From NCBI RefSeq assembly GCF_900110925.1, contig NZ_FOFP01000002.1, forward strand, positions 1 to 64,000: a stretch of DNA of 64,000 nucleotides, read 5' to 3'. The translations under genes were made by a program, and so were the position numbers. Below, one piece after another: positions 59,859-64,000 of the stretch. The first letter of the stretch is position 1. Each line of letters starts with the position of its first letter. The DNA comes from Pseudomonas cuatrocienegasensis. Lineage in GTDB: Bacteria > Pseudomonadota > Gammaproteobacteria > Pseudomonadales > Pseudomonadaceae. The notes beneath the pieces were generated by a model. The model worked only from the letters and a program-made list of their open reading frames with translations. It did not search any database and was not told the origin of the DNA.

Positions 59859-60343
59859 TGTGCGTACCCCTGCTTGGCCGAGTCTTGCGCGGCCTTGGCT
59901 GCATCGTGTTGTTGCTTCATGCCGCTTTTTTCCAGCGCCTGCATGACTTCAGGAGGCATGTAGTTCTCGTCATGCTTGGCCAGCACCTCATCGGCGATCA
60001 GCACGTTCTGGCTGTCCAGCTTACCCATGGCGACAATGCCCTGCCCTTCACGGAACAGGTCCGGGAGGATGCCGCTGTAACGGATGGTCACGCGTTGCGC
60101 ACCGTCGGTGACGACGAAATCGGTATCCAGCGAATTGCCGGAGCGCTTCACCGAGCCCTCCTCCACCAGACCACCGGCACGGATGCGCGTGTCCTGCGGC
60201 GCTTCGCCTGTGGCGATCTGGGTCGGTGTGTAGAACAGGTTGATGTTCTGCTGCAGGGCACTCAGCGCAAGGGCGACGGCAATGCCGACACCAGCGAGAA
60301 TCGCCAGCACGATATACAGGCGTTTCTTGCGGACAGGGTTCAC
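59855..60343 (-). CDS. ccmE: Heme chaperone CcmE
   Basis: 162 residues, GTG start (reads [18 protein letters not shown]) with GGGAGGAG five bases upstream. One membrane anchor, then an OB-fold. The heme-binding His is in [14 protein letters not shown], which also holds the conserved Tyr. It receives heme from CcmC and passes it to CcmF. Overlaps ccmF and ccmD by 4 nt each. Confidence 0.95.
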   Translation of the reverse strand: MNPVRKKRLYIVLAILAGVGIAVALALSALQQNINLFYTPTQIATGEAPQDTRIRAGGLVEEGSVKRSGNSLDTDFVVTDGAQRVTIRYSGILPDLFREGQGIVAMGKLDSQNVLIADEVLAKHDENYMPPEVMQALEKSGMKQQHDAAKAAQDSAKQGYAQ

Positions 60344-60516
60344 TTCGACTCCTCCCGGCGCAAACGACGCGCCTCGTCTTGCAGATAACGACGCCGCGCC
60401 ATAATCGGCAGCGCCACATTCAACCCTAATACTGCGAGGCTGATGGCATAAGCACTCCACACGTACAGGCCGTGATTGCCCATGGCGAGAAACTCGCCGA
60501 ACGATGCGAAACTCAT
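60340..60516 (-). CDS. ccmD: Heme exporter protein CcmD
   Basis: 58 residues, starting [20 protein letters not shown]. One membrane span ([19 protein letters not shown]) followed by a basic tail [16 protein letters not shown], the usual CcmD layout. It helps release holo-CcmE from the CcmABC complex. Overlaps both neighbours by 4 nt. Confidence 0.93.
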   Translation of the reverse strand: MSFASFGEFLAMGNHGLYVWSAYAISLAVLGLNVALPIMARRRYLQDEARRLRREESK

Positions 60517-61280
60517 GGGGTTTTCTCCAACTGCGCGCGGATCTCGGCCTGCGCCCAACTGCTGCGTGCCTCGCGCTTGAGCACCTCGAGTCGCATGCGC
60601 AGCAGCAGCACCGCGCCAAACAGGCAGTAGAAGCCGAGAACCATGATCAGCAGCGGCATCCACATCTCGAACGGCATCGCCGGCTTGGCCACCACGCTGA
60701 ACGTGGCCGGCTGGTGCAGGGTGTTCCACCACTCCACCGAGTATTTGATGATCGGAATATTCACCACCCCGACGATGGCCAGGACCGCGCAAGCCTTGGC
60801 CGCGCTGTCGCGGTTGGTGATGGCGTTGCCCAGGGCAATCACGCCGAAATACAAAAACAGCAGGATCAGCATCGAGGTCAGGCGAGCGTCCCATACCCAG
60901 TAGGTGCCCCAGGTCGGCTTGCCCCAGATGGCACCGGTCAGTAGCGCGATAAAGGTCATCCAGGCCCCGAACGGCGCCGCCTGCTGCAAGGCGACATCGG
61001 CCAGCTTCATCTTCCAGACCAGGCCGACCAGCCCAGCAACGGCCAGCATCACGTAGATCGACTGGGCGAGAAAGGCTGCCGGAACGTGGATATAGATAAT
61101 GCGAAAGCTATTGCCCTGCTGATAATCCGGCGGCGCGAATGCCAGCCCCCAGACCAGGCCAACAGCGATCAGCAATACCGCAGCAACGGCCAGCCAGGGC
61201 AGCCAACGGCCGCTGATCTGGTAAAACCATTTGGGCGAGCCCAGTTTGTGAAACCACGTCCAGTTCATCAGGTCACTCAT
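60513..61280 (-). CDS. ccmC: Heme transporter subunit CcmC
   Basis: 255 residues if started at MSDLMNWTW; the ATG four codons later (61268, [12 protein letters not shown]) is an equally likely start. Six membrane spans. The WWD-type motif is [24 protein letters not shown], with flanking His in IYIHVPAAF and [10 protein letters not shown]. It loads heme on CcmE. Confidence 0.95.
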   Translation of the reverse strand: MSDLMNWTWFHKLGSPKWFYQISGRWLPWLAVAAVLLIAVGLVWGLAFAPPDYQQGNSFRIIYIHVPAAFLAQSIYVMLAVAGLVGLVWKMKLADVALQQAAPFGAWMTFIALLTGAIWGKPTWGTYWVWDARLTSMLILLFLYFGVIALGNAITNRDSAAKACAVLAIVGVVNIPIIKYSVEWWNTLHQPATFSVVAKPAMPFEMWMPLLIMVLGFYCLFGAVLLLRMRLEVLKREARSSWAQAEIRAQLEKTP

Positions 61281-61344
61281 CAGTGCATGGTCGAACGTCA
61301 CTGCGCGTTGCGCGATGCGTCCACTGGCCTTGTCGGCCTATTGT

Positions 61345-62016
61345 CTACTCTGCGACGCTGATCGTCAGACCGGCGCCGATTGCAAAAGGTGTCAGGGTTA
61401 CCGCCAGCGCGGCCAGACTGGCCAGCCACAGCAGGTAACCGCTGGTCGGCAATCCCTGCAGACTGGCTTGCAGCGCCCCACTGCCGAGAATCAGCACCGG
61501 GATGTACAGCGGTAGGATCAACAGCGCGAGGAGCAAGCCGCCGCGTTTGAGGCCGACCGTAAGCGCCGCACCGACGGCCCCCAGCAGGCTCAGCACAGGG
61601 GTGCCCAGCAGCAGCGAGAGCAGTAGCACCGGCAGGCAGCGCACCGGCAGGCCGAGCATCAACGCCAGCAAAGGTGCCAGCAGCACCAGCGCCAACCCCG
61701 AGAAAAGCCAGTGTGCCAGCACTTTAGCCAACACCAGAAGAGGCAGAGGGTGCGACGAAAGGACCCACTGCTCGAGCGAGCCGTCCTCGAAATCACTGCG
61801 GAAAAGCCCGTCCAGCGAGAGCAGCACGGCCAATAGCGCCGCCACCCAGATCAGCCCTGGCGACAGGGTTTGCAACAATTGCTTTTCCGGACCGACCGCC
61901 AGCGGGAACAGCGCGATGACAATCGAGAAGAACACCAGGGGGTTGGCCAACTCAGCCGGACGGCGGAACAACAGGCGTGCCTCACGGCGCATCAACAGAA
62001 AAAATACACCACTCAT
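61345..62016 (-). CDS. ccmB: Heme exporter permease CcmB
   Basis: 223 residues with six hydrophobic segments. The conserved start LLMRREARLLFRRPAELANPLVFF and the loop GLFRSDFEDGSLEQWVLSSHPL are typical. It is the membrane part of the CcmAB ATPase that drives release of holo-CcmE. Its ATG directly follows the ccmA stop. Confidence 0.95.
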   Translation of the reverse strand: MSGVFFLLMRREARLLFRRPAELANPLVFFSIVIALFPLAVGPEKQLLQTLSPGLIWVAALLAVLLSLDGLFRSDFEDGSLEQWVLSSHPLPLLVLAKVLAHWLFSGLALVLLAPLLALMLGLPVRCLPVLLLSLLLGTPVLSLLGAVGAALTVGLKRGGLLLALLILPLYIPVLILGSGALQASLQGLPTSGYLLWLASLAALAVTLTPFAIGAGLTISVAE

Positions 62017-62649
62017 TCAGGCCACCCGCCCCAGATCCAGTTCGCGGTAGCCAGCAGGCTTCAGGGTCAGGCTGTGGTGGGTCGTCAACACCACACTGCC
62101 GCCTGCCTCGCAATGCGCGGCCAGGTGCTGTTCAAGCTGCGCCACAGCCGCTTTGTCCAGCGCCGTAAAAGGCTCATCGAGCACCCACAAACGCGGCCCA
62201 TCCAGGTACAGTCGAGCCAGGGCCACACGGCGCTGCTGACCGGCCGACAGGGTATGACAGGGAACATCCTCGAAACCTTTCAGGCCGATTGCCGCCAACG
62301 CCTGCCAGATAGCACTGCGCGTGGCAGGGTGATGCAGGGCACACAACCAGGCGAGATTTTCTTCCGCGCTTAACAAACCTTTGATACCTGGCGCATGTCC
62401 GATCCATAGAAGATTGCGCGCCAGTTCGCTACGCTGACCAGCCAGTGGCTGCCCATTTAGAAGAATGTCCCCGCTGGTGGGTTGCATCAGCCCCGCCAGA
62501 AGGCGCAGCAGGCTGGTCTTGCCGCTGCCATTGGGCCCACTGACCTGAAGCATTTCACCGGCGCCGAGACGCAGGTCGAGGTTCTCGAACAGCATCCGCC
62601 AGTCCCGCTCGCAGGCAAGGGCGGCCGCTTCAAGAAGGGGGATGGTCAA
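62017..62649 (-). CDS. ccmA: ABC transporter ATP-binding protein CcmA
   Basis: 210 residues. Walker [16 protein letters not shown], signature [16 protein letters not shown], Walker [14 protein letters not shown] and the His switch LTTHH. First gene of the ccm operon, which runs without gaps larger than 65 nt down to the small lipoprotein. It diverges from the fliK-like gene. Confidence 0.96.
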   Translation of the reverse strand: MTIPLLEAAALACERDWRMLFENLDLRLGAGEMLQVSGPNGSGKTSLLRLLAGLMQPTSGDILLNGQPLAGQRSELARNLLWIGHAPGIKGLLSAEENLAWLCALHHPATRSAIWQALAAIGLKGFEDVPCHTLSAGQQRRVALARLYLDGPRLWVLDEPFTALDKAAVAQLEQHLAAHCEAGGSVVLTTHHSLTLKPAGYRELDLGRVA

Positions 62650-62787
62650 GGCATGGGTACCTTATGCTGTTCAAGTCGGCAGAGTCTTGGCCGCTATACT
62701 GACGCATGCTGACCCGGACGGGGCGGCATTATACATGCCGTACCCTGTGCCCCGCAGTGGCCTTTTTCGACAGGTTGTAACCCGCCG

Positions 62788-64000
62788 ATGAGTGAAATCA
62801 GCACACCGCGCGCCCTACCGCCGGTCTCCCCGAGCAATCGTCCGAACCCGGTTGCCAACGAGCTTGCGGTGAAGTTGCTGCAGCCCCTCGATGGCCTTAT
62901 GGCCAGCGGTGAGAGCGCCAAGGCAGAAGTCGTCGGCCTCAAGGAAGTGGCGCAGAACTTCCAGTTGCTGCTGCGCCTGACCCTGGACAGTGGCCGCCAG
63001 GCGACCCTCACCGCCACCAGCACTCGACCACTCTTCGAAGGCACCACCCTGGCGGTTACCGCCCTCTCCGACACGCGCCTGGCGGTCAGCCTGTTGGCCG
63101 GCGGCGACCCGGCGCTGACCCGGCTCGACCTGAGCCAGCTGCCCAGCGGCACGCTGCTGCAGGCCAAGGTACTGAGCAGCGAGCTGGCCAACCCTGGGAC
63201 TGCAGGTCAAGCGATCTACAAGGTGCTGGCCAACCTGCTTAACACCCCACTGGCCGGCAGCAAGCTTGCCCTGGAAACCCCACTGGCACTGGTCCCCGGC
63301 AGCCTGCTCAGCGCACGGGTAGATGACAGCCAGGCACTCACCTTTCTGCCCCTGAGCAGCCGCCTGGGCCAGCTCGAACTCAGCCAGCAGCTCGGCGGCC
63401 AACTGGCGCGCCAAGGCTCGCTCGACGGCTTGTTCAAGGCATTGCAGAGCATAGGTAACCAGAACGGTCTACCCGATGGTTTGCGCGGCAGTATCGACAA
63501 GCTTCTCGGCGCCCTGCCCGACGCGGGCCAATTGAGCACGGCCAAGGGCCTGGGCAAGGCACTCGAAGACAGCGGCCTGCTGCTCGAGCAAAAACTTCTC
63601 GGCGGGCAGAGCGCCAGCCTGCCAACCGACCTCAAGGCCAACCTGCTGCGCCTGATCGGCCAACTGATGCCCAACCTGGGCAGCGCCTCGCCGTTGGCGC
63701 CGGGCAACCTGGGCGGCACCCTGGCTCAGGCGCTGCCGGTGTTTGCCCGCAATGCCCTGGGAGCTCTCGGCCAGGGGACGCCACGCCAGCAAGCGCTGAG
63801 TTTCCCCCTGCCCTCTCGGCTGCTAGCCGACCTGGAAGGCGAAGCCGATCTGGAAACCCTGCTCAAACTGGCCGCCGCCGCCGTCTCACGTCTGCAGACC
63901 CACCAGCTGTCCAGCCTGGCACAGACCCAGGTCGGCCCCGATGGCAATCTGTTGACCACCTGGCAACTGGAGTTGCCCATGCGCAATCAGCAGGAACTGG
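62788..64000 (+). CDS. Flagellar hook-length control protein FliK-like, 5' part
   Basis: Open from the ATG at 62788 to the end of the window (404 codons, no stop). It starts MSEISTPRALPPVSPSN, rich in Leu, Ala, Gln and Ser, with repeated LLG/LGQL segments, as in the variable N-terminal part of FliK. The conserved C-terminal FliK domain would lie outside the window. The gene is next to ccm in other Pseudomonas as I remember. It would measure hook length and switch export substrate, but the call rests on context and composition. Confidence 0.65.
   Translation, partial: MSEISTPRALPPVSPSNRPNPVANELAVKLLQPLDGLMASGESAKAEVVGLKEVAQNFQLLLRLTLDSGRQATLTATSTRPLFEGTTLAVTALSDTRLAVSLLAGGDPALTRLDLSQLPSGTLLQAKVLSSELANPGTAGQAIYKVLANLLNTPLAGSKLALETPLALVPGSLLSARVDDSQALTFLPLSSRLGQLELSQQLGGQLARQGSLDGLFKALQSIGNQNGLPDGLRGSIDKLLGALPDAGQLSTAKGLGKALEDSGLLLEQKLLGGQSASLPTDLKANLLRLIGQLMPNLGSASPLAPGNLGGTLAQALPVFARNALGALGQGTPRQQALSFPLPSRLLADLEGEADLETLLKLAAAAVSRLQTHQLSSLAQTQVGPDGNLLTTWQLELPMRNQQEL

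Noticed and set aside
58029..59963. 644-codon frame antisense to ccmF
   Set aside because: His/Gln-rich composition typical of an antisense shadow; ccmF is certain.

Overview
The window looks like the chromosome of a Pseudomonas-type gammaproteobacterium. It is mostly GC-rich and densely coded. The run gspC-gspD, SDR, metZ, purF, cvpA, SPOR protein, folC, accD, trpF, truA, fimV, asd-like, asd, leuB-leuD-leuC, lysR follows the order I remember from P. aeruginosa PAO1 (about PA3104-PA3122). So do gltX with the Glu/Ala tRNAs, lysR, the efflux pair, uvrB and the aminotransferase (about PA3134-PA3139). These PAO1 comparisons are from memory, not from a search.

Region 1 (1-7150) is an AT-richer accessory island. 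It opens with the 3' end of an IS5-family transposase. A minus-strand operon follows: ferredoxin, Tat-exported protein, an RHS protein split into two separately exported halves, and an Imm50-like immunity protein. Diverged inverted copies of the same IS 3' end flank the block. The island abuts gspC, where a type II secretion operon would be expected to continue.

Region 2 (7150-28256) is core metabolism and cell envelope: type II secretion gspCD, then a long minus-strand series for methionine, purine, folate, fatty-acid, tryptophan and leucine synthesis, TruA, and FimV (polar hub, type IV pili).

Region 3 (28289-38830) holds a six-PAS GGDEF/EAL sensor, a class C beta-lactamase without a neighbouring ampR, a heat-shock Hsp20 with a sigma-32-type promoter, an SDR, DusC, small proteins, and a 7TM diguanylate cyclase.

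Region 4 (38860-48610) contains an (Ala-Glu)x2 tRNA cluster with a strong promoter, gltX, a LysR/EmrAB-type efflux locus, uvrB, an aminotransferase and tRNA-Asn. Behind tRNA-Asn lies a 148-nt tandem array that repeats the tRNA 3' end, resembling in layout the E. coli tyrT/rtT arrangement.

Region 5 (49000-64000) contains a ComEA-like protein, a GH17 beta-glucan transferase, a GNAT, an alpha/beta-hydrolase coupled to MlaA, pirin, the whole cytochrome c maturation operon ccmABCDEFGHI on the minus strand, and the start of a FliK-like flagellar gene that runs off the window.

The two most unusual elements are the ferredoxin/Tat/split-RHS/Imm50 operon (862-6339) and the tRNA-Asn 3'-end tandem array (48583-48999).
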